DNA of 64,000 bases from Nocardiopsis sp. NRRL B-16309 (GCF_001279585.1 NZ_LGEC01000066.1:1-64000), one strand, 5' to 3'; numbered from the stretch's first letter, positions 16,167-25,106 are shown. Translations and numbers: made by a program. The notes: generated from the sequence alone by a model not told the origin.

Positions 16167-17648
16167 GTGACGGAGACGACAGAGAAGCAGGAACGGAGCG
16201 GGACGGCCGCCGGGGACGGGATCGACCCCGAGCGGTTGCGCGTGTGCCTGGAGGTGCTCCGGGCGGCCGAGGACCTGCCCGTCGACCACCCGGACTCGCG
16301 CACGCTCCAGCAGTCCACCGCGAAGCTGTTCAAGTACGTCAAGGAGCAGCGGCGCCGCGACCGGCGGGCCGCCGCGCAGGCGCACGACGCCGCGGTCTTC
16401 GCCGCCACCGCCACGGCCGCGCCGGACCGCATCGACGACGAGACCAGCGGCCGGGCGCTCACCAGCGGGGCGAGCGGCGCGCTGGCGGGCGTGCTGGTCA
16501 AGCCGCGGCCCTGCTACGTCTGCAAGCAGAAGTACACCGAGGTCGACGCGTTCTACCACCAGCTCTGCCCGTCGTGCGCGGCGTTCAACCGGCAGCGCCG
16601 GGCCGCGCGTACCGACCTGACCGGTCGGCGGGCGCTGCTCACCGGAGGCCGGGCCAAGATCGGGATGTACATCGCGCTGCGGCTGCTGCGCGACGGCGCC
16701 CACACCACCATCACCACGCGCTTCCCCAACGACGCCGTGCGCCGGTTCGCGGCGATGCCGGACAGCGGCGACTGGCTGCACCGCCTCGACGTGGTCGGCA
16801 TCGACCTGCGCGACCCCGCGCAGGTGCTGCGTCTGGCGGACACGGTGGCCGGACGCGGGCCGCTGGACATCCTCATCAACAACGCCGCCCAGACCGTGCG
16901 CCGCTCGCCCGCCTCCTACGCCCCCCTGCTGGAGGCCGAGGCCCAGCCGCTCACCGGCGAGGGCCTGCCCGAGCCCCTGGTGCTGGGCGGAGTGCGCCCG
17001 CGTGCCCTGGACGAGGCGCCGGAGGGCGGCGCCGCGGTGGCCGCGCACGCACTGACCCCGCAGATGCTCACGTCGCTGGCGCTCACCACGGGATCGGCCT
17101 CCTTCGACCGGGTGCGGGCGGGGACGGCGATCGACGCGGGCGGCCTGGTGCCCGACCTCGCCCCGGTCAACAGCTGGACGCAGCGGATCGGCGGGATCGA
17201 CCCCGTGGAGATGCTGGAGGTGCAGCTGTGCAACGTCAGCGCGCCGTTCCTGCTGGTGGACCGGTTGCGGCCCGCGCTCGCGGCGTCGAAGGCGCGCCGG
17301 ACCTACATCGTCAACGTGTCGGCGATGGAGGGCGTGTTCGGCCGCGGGTACAAGGGCCCGGGGCACCCGCACACCAACATGGCCAAGGCCGGGCTGAACA
17401 TGCTCACCCGCACCAGCGCGCCGGAGATGCTGGAGTCCGACGGCATCCTCATGACCGCCGTGGACACCGGGTGGATCACCGACGAGCGCCCGCACCCGGA
17501 GAAGGAGCGGCTGGCCGAGGCCGGGTTCCACGCTCCGCTGGACCTGGAGGACGGGGCCGCGCGCGTGTACGACCCCATCGTCCGGGGTGAGCTGGGCGAG
17601 GACCTGCACGGCTGCTTCCTCAAGGACTACGCCCCGGCGAACTGGTAG
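16167..17648 (+). CDS. SDR-family oxidoreductase with N-terminal zinc-ribbon region
   Basis: 493 residues from GTG 16167, preceded by GGTGGAG; GTG 16164 and 16155 are alternatives. Residues 1-110 are helical. CYVC and LCPSC (about 114-135) form a C4 zinc ribbon. The short-chain dehydrogenase domain follows: nucleotide-binding GRRALLTGGRAKIGMYIALRLL, ILINNAAQTV, and later VNVSAMEGVFG with GPGHPHTNMAKAGLNM in place of the usual YxxxK. The total is nearly twice a simple SDR. Substrate unknown; divergent from idi. Confidence 0.85.
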   Translation: MTETTEKQERSGTAAGDGIDPERLRVCLEVLRAAEDLPVDHPDSRTLQQSTAKLFKYVKEQRRRDRRAAAQAHDAAVFAATATAAPDRIDDETSGRALTSGASGALAGVLVKPRPCYVCKQKYTEVDAFYHQLCPSCAAFNRQRRAARTDLTGRRALLTGGRAKIGMYIALRLLRDGAHTTITTRFPNDAVRRFAAMPDSGDWLHRLDVVGIDLRDPAQVLRLADTVAGRGPLDILINNAAQTVRRSPASYAPLLEAEAQPLTGEGLPEPLVLGGVRPRALDEAPEGGAAVAAHALTPQMLTSLALTTGSASFDRVRAGTAIDAGGLVPDLAPVNSWTQRIGGIDPVEMLEVQLCNVSAPFLLVDRLRPALAASKARRTYIVNVSAMEGVFGRGYKGPGHPHTNMAKAGLNMLTRTSAPEMLESDGILMTAVDTGWITDERPHPEKERLAEAGFHAPLDLEDGAARVYDPIVRGELGEDLHGCFLKDYAPANW

Positions 17649-17654
17649 TCCGGC

Positions 17655-17684
17655 CCAGGGGGAGGGTTCCGATCCTCCGCCCGG
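17655..17684. terminator. Bidirectional terminator candidate between convergent SDR and MDR genes
   Basis: GGAGG at 17661-17665 pairs with CCTCC at 17674-17678, and flanking G/C runs extend the stem imperfectly. It sits between two converging genes. No U-run is present, as is common in actinomycetes. Confidence 0.45.
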
Positions 17685-17703
17685 GGGGTGCCGCCGGGTG
17701 CCC

Positions 17704-18717
17704 TCACGGGCGCAGGACGATGCGGACCGGTGAGCCGATCCGCTTGCGGAGGCGCTCCACCGCCTCCGGTGCCTGTCCCAGGGGCAGCGAGTCGCTGATG
17801 GAGCGGCTGAACTCCAGGCGGCCGACCCCGACCAGGTCCACCAGCTGCACCACGTGCTCGGGCTCCGAACCGTAGTGGCCGAGGATCTGCTGGCGGAGGT
17901 AGCTGAAGCGCGTGCCGTCGGTCACCTCCAGCGGCCGGTTGGTGAGCCCCACCAGCACGAGGCGGCCGTGCTCGCCCAGGACCTTGACCGCCTGCTCCCG
18001 CACCACCGGGACCCCGGCGAAGTCGAACGCGGCGTCCAGGCCGCGCCCGTGGGTGAGCTGGCCGATCCGGGCCAGGAAGTCCTCGGCGGTGGAGTCCAGG
18101 GCCACGTCGGCGCCGTAGTCCAGTGCCCGGGCGCGCGCCTGCGCGTCGGGGTCCGCGGCGATGATCGGGGCCGCCCCGACGAGTCTGAGCAGCTGCACGG
18201 CGTGCGCGCCCAGGCCGCCGACGCCCCACACGCACACCGCCTCCGCCGGGCGGACGTCCCCGGTGGTGGTCACCGCGGCCCAGGGCGTGGAGACGGCGTC
18301 CGGGATGATCGCGGCCTCGTCGAAGGGGAGCGCGTCGGGGATCGGCACGAGCGTGTCCGCCGCGGCCAGCGCGAACTCCGCCCAGCCGCCGTCGTAGTCC
18401 ACACCGCGGGTGAGGACCTGGCCGTGGCGGTCGTGCTCGCCGGCCTGGAGCGCCACCCGGTCGCCCACGGCCACGTCGAGCACCTCGGGCCCCAACTCCT
18501 CCACGACCCCCGACACCTCGTGGCCGAGGGTGACCGTGTCGCCCTTGAGATGGAGCGGGGTGAGGGAGCCGTCGACGAGGTGCACGTCCGACAGGCACAC
18601 GCCCGCCGCCCGGACGCGCACCAGGACCTCGTCCCGCCCCGGGACCGGCCGGGGCACGTCGGTGACCTCCAGGGTCCGGGTCGTCACGTTCAGCCGGACC
18701 GCGCGCATGGTGGCCAT
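17704..18717 (-). CDS. Zinc-binding medium-chain alcohol dehydrogenase
   Basis: 337 residues. The MDR family is shown by AGVCLSDVHLVDG (catalytic zinc Cys, about 40), LGHEVSGVV (zinc His-Glu), and the nucleotide-binding VCVWGVGGLGAHAVQLL. The four-Cys structural zinc lobe is absent: the corresponding loop (LQAGEHDRHGQVL) has no Cys, so it is not a classical ADH. Oxidises an alcohol or reduces an aldehyde with NAD(P); substrate unknown. Start ATG 18717 (or 18708). A palindrome upstream at 18808 suggests dedicated control. Confidence 0.88.
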   Translation of the reverse strand: MATMRAVRLNVTTRTLEVTDVPRPVPGRDEVLVRVRAAGVCLSDVHLVDGSLTPLHLKGDTVTLGHEVSGVVEELGPEVLDVAVGDRVALQAGEHDRHGQVLTRGVDYDGGWAEFALAAADTLVPIPDALPFDEAAIIPDAVSTPWAAVTTTGDVRPAEAVCVWGVGGLGAHAVQLLRLVGAAPIIAADPDAQARARALDYGADVALDSTAEDFLARIGQLTHGRGLDAAFDFAGVPVVREQAVKVLGEHGRLVLVGLTNRPLEVTDGTRFSYLRQQILGHYGSEPEHVVQLVDLVGVGRLEFSRSISDSLPLGQAPEAVERLRKRIGSPVRIVLRP

Positions 18718-18807
18718 GGGTCATCCCTCGCAGTGGTCGAGGACGGGTGATTCCAGGCAATCATCACGCTTCGTGCCCACGGAGGTACCGGGACGACACG
18801 GGCGATA

Positions 18808-18821
18808 CTGGTCAGAACCAG
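18808..18821 (-). promoter_or_regulatory. Operator-like palindrome upstream of the MDR gene
   Basis: CTGGT-CAGA-ACCAG is a 14-bp perfect-arm palindrome about 90 bp upstream of the MDR start, next to a minus-strand TTGACG that could be the -35 element. No regulator gene for it can be named. Confidence 0.45.
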
Positions 18822-18978
18822 CTCAGGTTTTCGTCAAGGGGGCGGGGAGGGGACGGCGGCCCGTGGTGGTCGCGGGCCGGCGTCAAGGCGCCGGGGCCGG
18901 GGCGGAGGCGGCGGTGGGACCGGGGCCCGTGGCGGTCTCCCACCGGTGCGCGCGGCGTCGGCGGAGCCGCCGACCGGC

Positions 18979-19629
18979 TCACTCCGCCATCAACCCGTTC
19001 CGGTACGCCCAGGCCGCGACCTCCACCCGGTTGCGGGCGCCCAGCTTCGTCTGGACGCTCGCCAGGTGGGTCTTGACGGTGCTCACGGTCACGAACAGCT
19101 CTTCGGCCGCCTCCCCGTTGGTGCGTCCCCGCGCCACGGCCCGCACGATGTCGCGCTCCCGGGCGGTGAGGACGTCGTCCTGGGGCGGTGACGGGGGCCG
19201 GGCCGCCGCGAAGTGCCGCAGCAGGCGCACGGTGATGCTCGGCGAGACGAGGGCGTCGCCGCGCGCGCCCGCCCGCACGGCCTCGATCAGCAGGGCGGGT
19301 CCGGCGTCCTTGAGCAGGAAGCCGACCGCGCCGCCGGTGAGCGCCGCGTGCACGTACTCGTCCAGGTCGAACGTGGTCACCACGACCACCCGCAGGGGGT
19401 CGGCGACCCCCGGCCCGGCCAGGCGGCGGGTGGCCTCCAGCCCGTCGATCCCCGGCATCCGGATGTCCATGAGGGTGACGTCCGGGCGCAGCTCCCGCGC
19501 CAGCCGCACCGCCTCGACTCCGTCCCCGGCCTCACCCACCACCGAGATGTCGTCCTCGGCGTCCAGCATGAAGCGGAAGCCCGTCCGGACCATCCGCTGG
19601 TCGTCGGCGAGCAGCACCCGAATCGTCAT
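18979..19629 (-). CDS. NarL/LuxR-family response regulator
   Basis: 216 residues. The receiver domain (1-120) has acidic pocket ADDQ (9-10), phospho-acceptor Asp55 in LMDIRMPG, and LLKDAG for the conserved Lys. The C-terminal LuxR helix-turn-helix (about 150-212) reads LTAREREIVR-like and VSTVKTHLASVQTKL. It is the DNA-binding partner of the histidine kinase encoded just upstream, with which it overlaps by 4 bp. Target genes are not evident; the DUF418 gene across the divergent region is one possibility. Confidence 0.93.
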   Translation of the reverse strand: MTIRVLLADDQRMVRTGFRFMLDAEDDISVVGEAGDGVEAVRLARELRPDVTLMDIRMPGIDGLEATRRLAGPGVADPLRVVVVTTFDLDEYVHAALTGGAVGFLLKDAGPALLIEAVRAGARGDALVSPSITVRLLRHFAAARPPSPPQDDVLTARERDIVRAVARGRTNGEAAEELFVTVSTVKTHLASVQTKLGARNRVEVAAWAYRNGLMAE

Positions 19630-20894
19630 GCGTCCTCGTTCCGGTCGTCGTCGCGGGCGGCGGCTCCGGCGGCCGGCACCGTGGCGACGGTCAGCGGCAG
19701 CCGTGCCCGTACCGTCCAGCCGTGTCCGTGTCCGTCGGGTCCCGCGGTGAGGTCCCCGCCGAGCAGACGGACGCGTTCGGCCATGCCCACCAGGCCGTGG
19801 CCGCCACCCACCGGCGGCGCGCCCCCGCGGCCGTCGTCGTGGACGCGCATCCGGACCCCGTCCGCCTCGACCGCGACCTCCACACCGACGAGGGCGGCCC
19901 CTCGGGCGTAGCGCAGTGCGTTGGTCACCGACTCCTGGGCCACGCGCAGCACCGTGGTCGCCACGTCCGCGGGCAGGTCCGCCACCAGGCCGTCGACACG
20001 GACCCTCACCTCGGGGCGCCCGGTCGCGGCGGGTGCCGCCAGCGCCGCCAGGCCCTCCTCGGCGCTCGGAGCCAGGGGGACCTCGCCCGGTTCCCGGAGC
20101 CGGGCGACCATCGTGCGCATCGACTCCAGCGCGCGCGTGCCCGCCGCCTCGATCTCGGGAAGGGCGTCGCGCACGGCGCCCGGGTTGCGGTCGGCGACGT
20201 GCCGAAGGGCCTGCACCTGCACGACGATGCCGGTCACCTCGTGCGCCACCACGTCGTGCAGGTCGCGGGCGATGGAGAGTCGCTCATGGGCGCGCGCCCG
20301 TGCCACGTGCATCCGGCGCCAGGCCTCCCACCAGCGCAGGTACAGGCCCGGGGCCAGGCCGAGCAGCACGAAGCTCAGGGCGGTCGTGATCTGCCCGGAC
20401 CAGAAGTAGGGCTCGCGCAGGAAGTCGGAGAGCGCCGCCACGACGAACGCGAGGGAGACCGCGGTGATCGCCCAGGCGCGGGCGCGCAGCGCGGTGAGCG
20501 TGAGCAGGACCAGCGCGGGCGCGAGCTCCGCCGCCACGAAACCGAACCCGAAGGAGCCCTTGGGCAGGGGCCACAGCAGGGCCGAGACGGCCGTGACCGC
20601 CAGCGCCGAGACCAGGGCGGCGCCCGTGGTCAGGGCCGGGCCCGAGTCGCGCCGCAGCGCGACCATGGCCAGGACGGTCGCCAGGGCGCCGGAGACCAGG
20701 GGCAGGTACGACATCGGCGTCACGGGCGGACCCGGCCACCCGGGGGCGGAGAGGTCGCCGACCAGGCTCGTCACGGACTGGATGAGCACGACCGCGAGCA
20801 CGGCGGCCACGATCAGCGGCGCCGCGCGCGGGAGCACGCCGACGGACACCGGAAGCCGGTCCCCGATGCGGCCGAAGACCCTGTTCAAAGCCAT
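19626..20894 (-). CDS. NarL-family sensor histidine kinase (HisKA_3)
   Basis: 422 residues. About six hydrophobic segments fill residues 20-190, with no large extracytoplasmic sensor loop, so it probably senses a membrane signal. The dimerisation/phosphotransfer helix IARDLHDVVAHEVTG carries the phosphorylated His, followed by the HATPase_c domain (VTNALRYARGA, VHDDGRGGAPP, GHGLVGMAERV). It phosphorylates the response regulator encoded downstream. Start ATG 20894. Confidence 0.93.
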   Translation of the reverse strand: MALNRVFGRIGDRLPVSVGVLPRAAPLIVAAVLAVVLIQSVTSLVGDLSAPGWPGPPVTPMSYLPLVSGALATVLAMVALRRDSGPALTTGAALVSALAVTAVSALLWPLPKGSFGFGFVAAELAPALVLLTLTALRARAWAITAVSLAFVVAALSDFLREPYFWSGQITTALSFVLLGLAPGLYLRWWEAWRRMHVARARAHERLSIARDLHDVVAHEVTGIVVQVQALRHVADRNPGAVRDALPEIEAAGTRALESMRTMVARLREPGEVPLAPSAEEGLAALAAPAATGRPEVRVRVDGLVADLPADVATTVLRVAQESVTNALRYARGAALVGVEVAVEADGVRMRVHDDGRGGAPPVGGGHGLVGMAERVRLLGGDLTAGPDGHGHGWTVRARLPLTVATVPAAGAAARDDDRNEDA

Positions 20895-21034
20895 GCGACC
20901 ACCCTAGAAGGCGAACGGCCGGATGCCGTCGGCCGAAAGGACGAGACCGGCCTCCGGGCGGTCCGCCGATGGGTCGATGCGCGCGCGCCGATCCGGCGGC
21001 GACGCTGGAGTGACCCTAATCCAGGAGGCTCCTC

Positions 21035-22270
21035 GTGACCGACAGCCCGACCGCCCCCGTGCACCCGCCCTCCGGCGGACGGGTGCCCTTCCTCGACGCC
21101 GCACGGGCACTGGCGATGATCGGCGTGGTGCTGATGAACGCGCCCGCGGTCGTGTTCTCGGCCGAGATGGCGGGCGAGCGCCCCCGGGGCGCCCTGACCT
21201 CCGTGGTGGACGCGGGACTGACCCTGCTCATGTCGGGCAAGGCCCGTGCGCTGCTGATGGTGATCCTCGGGGCGGGCGCCGTGCTCGCCTGGCGGGCCGC
21301 CGTCCGCCGGGGCGGCGCGCCGATGGCCCTGATGCTGCGGCGCTACCTGGTGCTCGGTGTGCTGTTCGGAGTGCCGCACCTGTGGGTCTTCTCCGGCGAC
21401 ATCCTCACCCACTACGCGCTGGCGGCCCTGGTGCTGGCGCCGCTGATGCCGCTGCTGGTCGCCGGGTCGCGCGCCCGGCCGCTGTTCGCCGCGGCGGTGT
21501 TCTTCGCGGTGGCGCCCGTGGTCGCGGCGTTCGCGCCCCAGTCCCACGAGCTGGAGACCGTGGTCGTGCTCGTGCCGCAGACCGTGGGCTTCTTCTGTGT
21601 GGGGGTGTGGCTGGCCCGCCGTCCGGAGACGACCGCGGACGCGTCCGCGGGTCCGTCCCGGCTGCCGCTGCGGCTGGTCGTGCTGGGGCTGGTGGGTCAT
21701 GCCCTGGGCCTGGTCGCGATGCTCGCGGCCGATCTGTTCTTCCCCCTGGAACTGGACGCCGACGGTGTGCCGGTCGGTCTGGGCCCTGACGGTATGCCGC
21801 CGCGCGAGCCGGGGTCGGACATGCTCGTGTCCGTGGGCGGCACGCTGATGGGACTGGGCGGAGCCCTGCTCTACCTGGGCCTGGTCTGGTGGCTGGTGAA
21901 CCGGGGACGCACGTCCGCGCGTGTGCTCGGCGGACTCGTACCGCTGGGCCGGATGACCCTCACCGCCTACCTCGGCAGCACACTGGTGTTCCTGGCGGTG
22001 ATGGGCCCCTTCGAGGGACGGGTGCCGCTGCTCGCGCAGTACGGGCTCGCGGCGGCCTACTTCGTCGTGGTGGCCCTGGCCGCGCGCTGGTGGGCCCGCC
22101 GGTTCCTGCTGGGGCCGCTGGAGTGGGTGTGGCGCGGCCTCACCGTCCTGCGCCCGGTCCCGATGCGGCGCCCGGCCGCCGCCCCGGTGGCGGCCGCGCC
22201 AGCCGGTCCCGGCGAAGCGGACCGGACCGCCGGAACCGGCGGCGGACCGACCCGGTCGCCGCAGGCGTGA
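21035..22270 (+). CDS. DUF418-domain integral membrane protein
   Basis: 411 residues from GTG 21035 with AGGAGG at 21023-21028. About ten hydrophobic helices. The N-terminal DAARALAMIGVVLMNAP and the C-terminal half (PLGRMTLTAYLGSTLVF, LGPLEWVWRGLT) are hallmarks of the DUF418/YeiB family of uncharacterised inner-membrane proteins. The C-terminus ends in an Ala/Pro-rich cytoplasmic tail. It is divergent from the two-component system with 140 bp between the starts, so the response regulator may control it. Confidence 0.87.
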   Translation: MTDSPTAPVHPPSGGRVPFLDAARALAMIGVVLMNAPAVVFSAEMAGERPRGALTSVVDAGLTLLMSGKARALLMVILGAGAVLAWRAAVRRGGAPMALMLRRYLVLGVLFGVPHLWVFSGDILTHYALAALVLAPLMPLLVAGSRARPLFAAAVFFAVAPVVAAFAPQSHELETVVVLVPQTVGFFCVGVWLARRPETTADASAGPSRLPLRLVVLGLVGHALGLVAMLAADLFFPLELDADGVPVGLGPDGMPPREPGSDMLVSVGGTLMGLGGALLYLGLVWWLVNRGRTSARVLGGLVPLGRMTLTAYLGSTLVFLAVMGPFEGRVPLLAQYGLAAAYFVVVALAARWWARRFLLGPLEWVWRGLTVLRPVPMRRPAAAPVAAAPAGPGEADRTAGTGGGPTRSPQA

Positions 22271-22280
22271 GCCGGTTCGG

Positions 22281-22302
22281 CGTGCGGGTCGCGGTCCGCA
22301 CG
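22281..22302 (+). terminator. Hairpin terminator candidate after the DUF418 gene
   Basis: CGTGCGG (22281-22287) pairs with CCGCACG (22296-22302), 11 bp after the stop codon. It lies between two copies of TGAGCCGGTTCGG (22268-22280 and 22309-22321), the first of which contains the stop codon region. Confidence 0.5.
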
Positions 22303-22393
22303 CAGAGGTGAGCCGGTTCGGCTCGCGGTGGCCGGACGGAGTCCGCCCCGATGCGTTCGGGGAAGGGCGTCCGGCCTCAGGGCACGGACGGGC

Positions 22394-22418
22394 GTCCGCC
22401 CCCTGCCCGAGGGCGGAC
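22394..22418 (-). terminator. Hairpin terminator candidate after the MoaD/ThiS gene
   Basis: GTCCGCCC (22394-22401) and GGGCGGAC (22411-22418) form a perfect 8-bp stem with a 9-nt loop, downstream of the minus-strand gene ending at 22533. Confidence 0.45.
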
Positions 22419-22532
22419 CCGTCACCGTAGGCCTGAGCGGCGGATCGGTGTGTGGGCCGCGGTCCGCTCGCACGGGGGGCTGGTTGGCTCGCGGTGTCGG
22501 GGCGGTCCGCCCCTGCTTGCTCCCCGTCGGCA

Positions 22533-22817
22533 TCAGCCCCCGGCGACCGAAGGCAGCAGGCGGACGTCGGCACCCTCCGGGACGGTCGCGGCCAGCCCGC
22601 CGATCGCCCGGCACTCGTCGCCGTTGACGAACACGTTGACGTAGCGGCGCAGCCGCCCCTGCTCGTCGCGGATCCGCCGGTCCAGCCCGGGGTGCCGCGT
22701 GGTGAGCTCGTCCAGCACACCGCCGAGCCCGGTGCCGTCGGAGACCTCCACCGGGATGTGCGCGGCCCCGCCGGCGTCGGCCCGCAGCAGGCCGGGCAGG
22801 TGCACGGTCACACGCAT
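22533..22817 (-). CDS. MoaD/ThiS family ubiquitin-like sulfur-carrier protein
   Basis: 94 residues with a beta-grasp pattern and the C-terminal Gly-Gly (LPSVAGG) needed for thiocarboxylate formation. MoaD, ThiS and CysO use this end to deliver sulfur to molybdopterin, thiamine or cysteine. ATG 22817 follows the stop codon of the propeller gene by 1 bp, so the two are co-translated. No moa, thi or cysM gene is nearby, so the acceptor pathway is unknown. Confidence 0.88.
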   Translation of the reverse strand: MRVTVHLPGLLRADAGGAAHIPVEVSDGTGLGGVLDELTTRHPGLDRRIRDEQGRLRRYVNVFVNGDECRAIGGLAATVPEGADVRLLPSVAGG

Positions 22818-22818
22818 C

Positions 22819-23922
22819 TCACACCTCCGTGGCCCGCACGCAGAGCACGTCCGGCAGGTGGGCCGCCACCTGGTGCCACGTGCCCTCGTCGTCGGTGGCG
22901 GCGAAGACGTCGCCGGTCCGCGTGCCGAAGTAGAACCCGGGCACGTCGGCGCCGTCGGTGCACGCGCCGTCGCGGAGCACGATGCCGAAGTAGGCGTCCT
23001 GCGGCAGGCCGTCGACGTAGGGCCGCCAGCTGTCGCCCGCGTCGTCGGTGCGGTACACGGCCAGCCGGTTGTCCGGCGGCAGGTGGACCTCCTGGCTGAC
23101 CACCGGGAAGTTGAGCACGCTGGTGGACCGCCCGGGGTGGGCGACCATCGCGAAGCCGAAGTCGGTGGGCAGTCCCTTCTCGACGGCGGTCCAGCCCTGC
23201 CCGGCGGGGTCCGCGCTGCGGTAGACGCCGTGGTGGTTCTGGGCGAACATCACGCCGTCCGGGGCGGCGGCCACCTTGTGCACGCACTGGCCGTACTCGG
23301 GCTCCTCGTCGGGCAGGAACCCGGCGCTGATGCCCCGGTTGGCCGGGTTCCAGCTCCGGCCGTCGTCGCGGGTCTGGTAGACGCCGCCGGTGGACATCGC
23401 CACGGTCATGGCGTCGGGCGCGCGCTGACCGGCGGCCAGCAGCCCGGGCAGGATGGTGTGGATGGCGCCGCCGCCCGCGCCGGGGAACCAGTCGTCGTGG
23501 TGGGGGTGGTCCCAGAGCGCGCGGACGAGGTCGAAACTCCGCCCGCCGTCGGAGGAACGGAACAGGGCGTGCGGTTCGACCCCGGCGTAGACCGTGTCGG
23601 CGTCGTCGCCGAAGGCGAACTGCCAGGCGCGGGTGAAGGAGGCGTCGGTGTCCTCTGGGAAGGCGATGGGCGCGGTGTCCGGTTCGTGCCAGGTCGCCCC
23701 TTGATCGTCGCTGTACCAGACACTCGGGCCGAAATGAGAGCTTTCGGCACCGGCGAGGACACGGCCCGAGTGGGGATTGATCCCCACGGCGTACACGGAG
23801 CTCATGCTCGCGTAGTCGGCGGCGTCGAGGCGGTGCGGACCCTCCACCCGCCAGGTGCGCCGATCCTCGCTGCGGGCGGTGAAGAGCCCTTTGCGCGTGC
23901 CTATGACCAGGAGATACGTCAT
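22819..23922 (-). CDS. BNR/sortilin-type beta-propeller protein (exo-sialidase-like)
   Basis: 367 residues from ATG 23922, which has GGAG about 6 nt upstream. Repeated Asp-box-like segments occur: SDDQGATWHEP, SSDGGRSFDLV, TRDDGRSWNPA, TDDAGDSWRPY, the signature of BNR/Vps10 propellers. No signal peptide is seen (it begins MTYLLVIGTRKGLF), so it is probably cytoplasmic and not a true secreted sialidase. Immediately coupled to the MoaD/ThiS gene, which suggests a joint function, but none is established here. Confidence 0.82.
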   Translation of the reverse strand: MTYLLVIGTRKGLFTARSEDRRTWRVEGPHRLDAADYASMSSVYAVGINPHSGRVLAGAESSHFGPSVWYSDDQGATWHEPDTAPIAFPEDTDASFTRAWQFAFGDDADTVYAGVEPHALFRSSDGGRSFDLVRALWDHPHHDDWFPGAGGGAIHTILPGLLAAGQRAPDAMTVAMSTGGVYQTRDDGRSWNPANRGISAGFLPDEEPEYGQCVHKVAAAPDGVMFAQNHHGVYRSADPAGQGWTAVEKGLPTDFGFAMVAHPGRSTSVLNFPVVSQEVHLPPDNRLAVYRTDDAGDSWRPYVDGLPQDAYFGIVLRDGACTDGADVPGFYFGTRTGDVFAATDDEGTWHQVAAHLPDVLCVRATEV

Positions 23923-24371
23923 GACCAACTCCAGCATGTGACGGAGGTCTCCACCATGCCACACTGGTCCGACCATCGGTGAGAGGTCGGGATGGCCGCG
24001 CTCCCGGGCGCCCCGCTCGGGTCAATAGTCAATGGCCCCAACGAATGCGCGAGTCATCGAATGCTGTTCGGTCGGTAAATGTGTCGTCGGTCGCAGTGAG
24101 TGGCGATGATAGCGGTCGGGGAACCGCATTCCCGGTGCGTGGCGTAAGTTCCGAGGTAGGCGGTTGCGAGTGCGGTCCCAGTCTGCAATAAAATTCCGGG
24201 CCAACCGGTGTGCACGCTCGGGCTATGGCCTGGACCGTCCGTCTTTCCGCCCGCCCGAACTGGTCACACGACTTCCCGCTCGCTCGGTCTTCGCGGTTGG
24301 TTTCGGGACCACCGTCCTTATGGTTCTGCGTACCAACAAGTTCCGAGTTCCCACTCGATAGGGTTCGCCTC
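23923..24371. other. AT-richer intergenic region between propeller and TetR genes
   Basis: About 450 bp with clearly lower GC than the rest. No convincing gene: short frames on both strands lack start signals. It includes a GTCAATAGTCAAT direct repeat (24019-24031) and an AATAAAATT stretch (24187-24195). It should contain both divergent promoters. It may be horizontally acquired or regulatory. Confidence 0.45.
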
Positions 24372-24980
24372 ATGCAACACCCCCCGGACACGCTTCACGC
24401 CCGCAAACGGCGAAAGGCTCGCGCCACCATCGTGTCGGCCGCCTTCCAGCTCTTCGCCGAACACGGGTTCGACAAGGTCACCGTCGCCGAGATCGCGGAA
24501 CGCGCGGAGGTCGGCCGGACCACCTTCTTCCGCTACTTCGGCGACAAACAGCAGGTGTTGTTCGCCGACGACGGCGCGGAGGTCGACCGGATGTGCGACC
24601 GCGTGCGCGAGGCCGATCGCCAGGAGGAGGCGCAGGGAAAGGACCTGGGCGCCGCCGTCGAGCTCCTGCGTGAGGCCGCCGTGACCGCGCGGCGCCATTC
24701 GGTGCCGTCGCCGGCGCGGTCGGTCGTCCTGGCCCGACTGCTGCGCGAGAGCGTCGACCTGCGCTCGCGCTACCTGCTCACCCATGAGCAGCGGGCCGAC
24801 CGGCTGGCCGCCGCGCTCATCGAGATCGGTACCGCCGAGGACGTCGCCGTCCTGGCCGCGCACACGGCCATGGCGTGCGAGCTCACCGCCCTGCGCCTCG
24901 CGGAGGGCCCGGAGGCCTTCCCCACGCGTCTGGACGAGGTGCACGCGCTCCTGCGCGGGCTCCACGGTCCCGGGGCCTGA
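24372..24980 (+). CDS. TetR-family transcriptional regulator
   Basis: 202 residues from ATG 24372 with a weak AGGG upstream. The N-terminal helix-turn-helix is clear: ARATIVSAAFQLFAEHGFDKVTVAEIAERAEVGRTTFFRYFGDKQQVLF (residues about 15-62, quoted in part only as RTTFFRYF). The C-terminal ligand domain is helical and not recognisable. No obvious target gene is adjacent in the usual divergent layout except the propeller/MoaD pair, whose promoter lies in the shared 450-bp region. Confidence 0.9.
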   Translation: MQHPPDTLHARKRRKARATIVSAAFQLFAEHGFDKVTVAEIAERAEVGRTTFFRYFGDKQQVLFADDGAEVDRMCDRVREADRQEEAQGKDLGAAVELLREAAVTARRHSVPSPARSVVLARLLRESVDLRSRYLLTHEQRADRLAAALIEIGTAEDVAVLAAHTAMACELTALRLAEGPEAFPTRLDEVHALLRGLHGPGA

Positions 24981-25106
24981 AGGCGCTCGCCCTCGTCCGG
25001 AGGAGGGGCCGCCGCCGTGTGGGGGCCGCCGCAGTGTCGGGCAGGGGGCCGCGACGGACCGTGACCGTCTCCGGACGGTGCGGCCCGCCGCGCCGGGGCC
25101 GGAGGG

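Noticed and set aside
24029..24391. Minus-strand small frame in the AT-rich region upstream of tetR
   Set aside because: No start signal or recognisable protein features, and it overlaps the expected divergent promoters.
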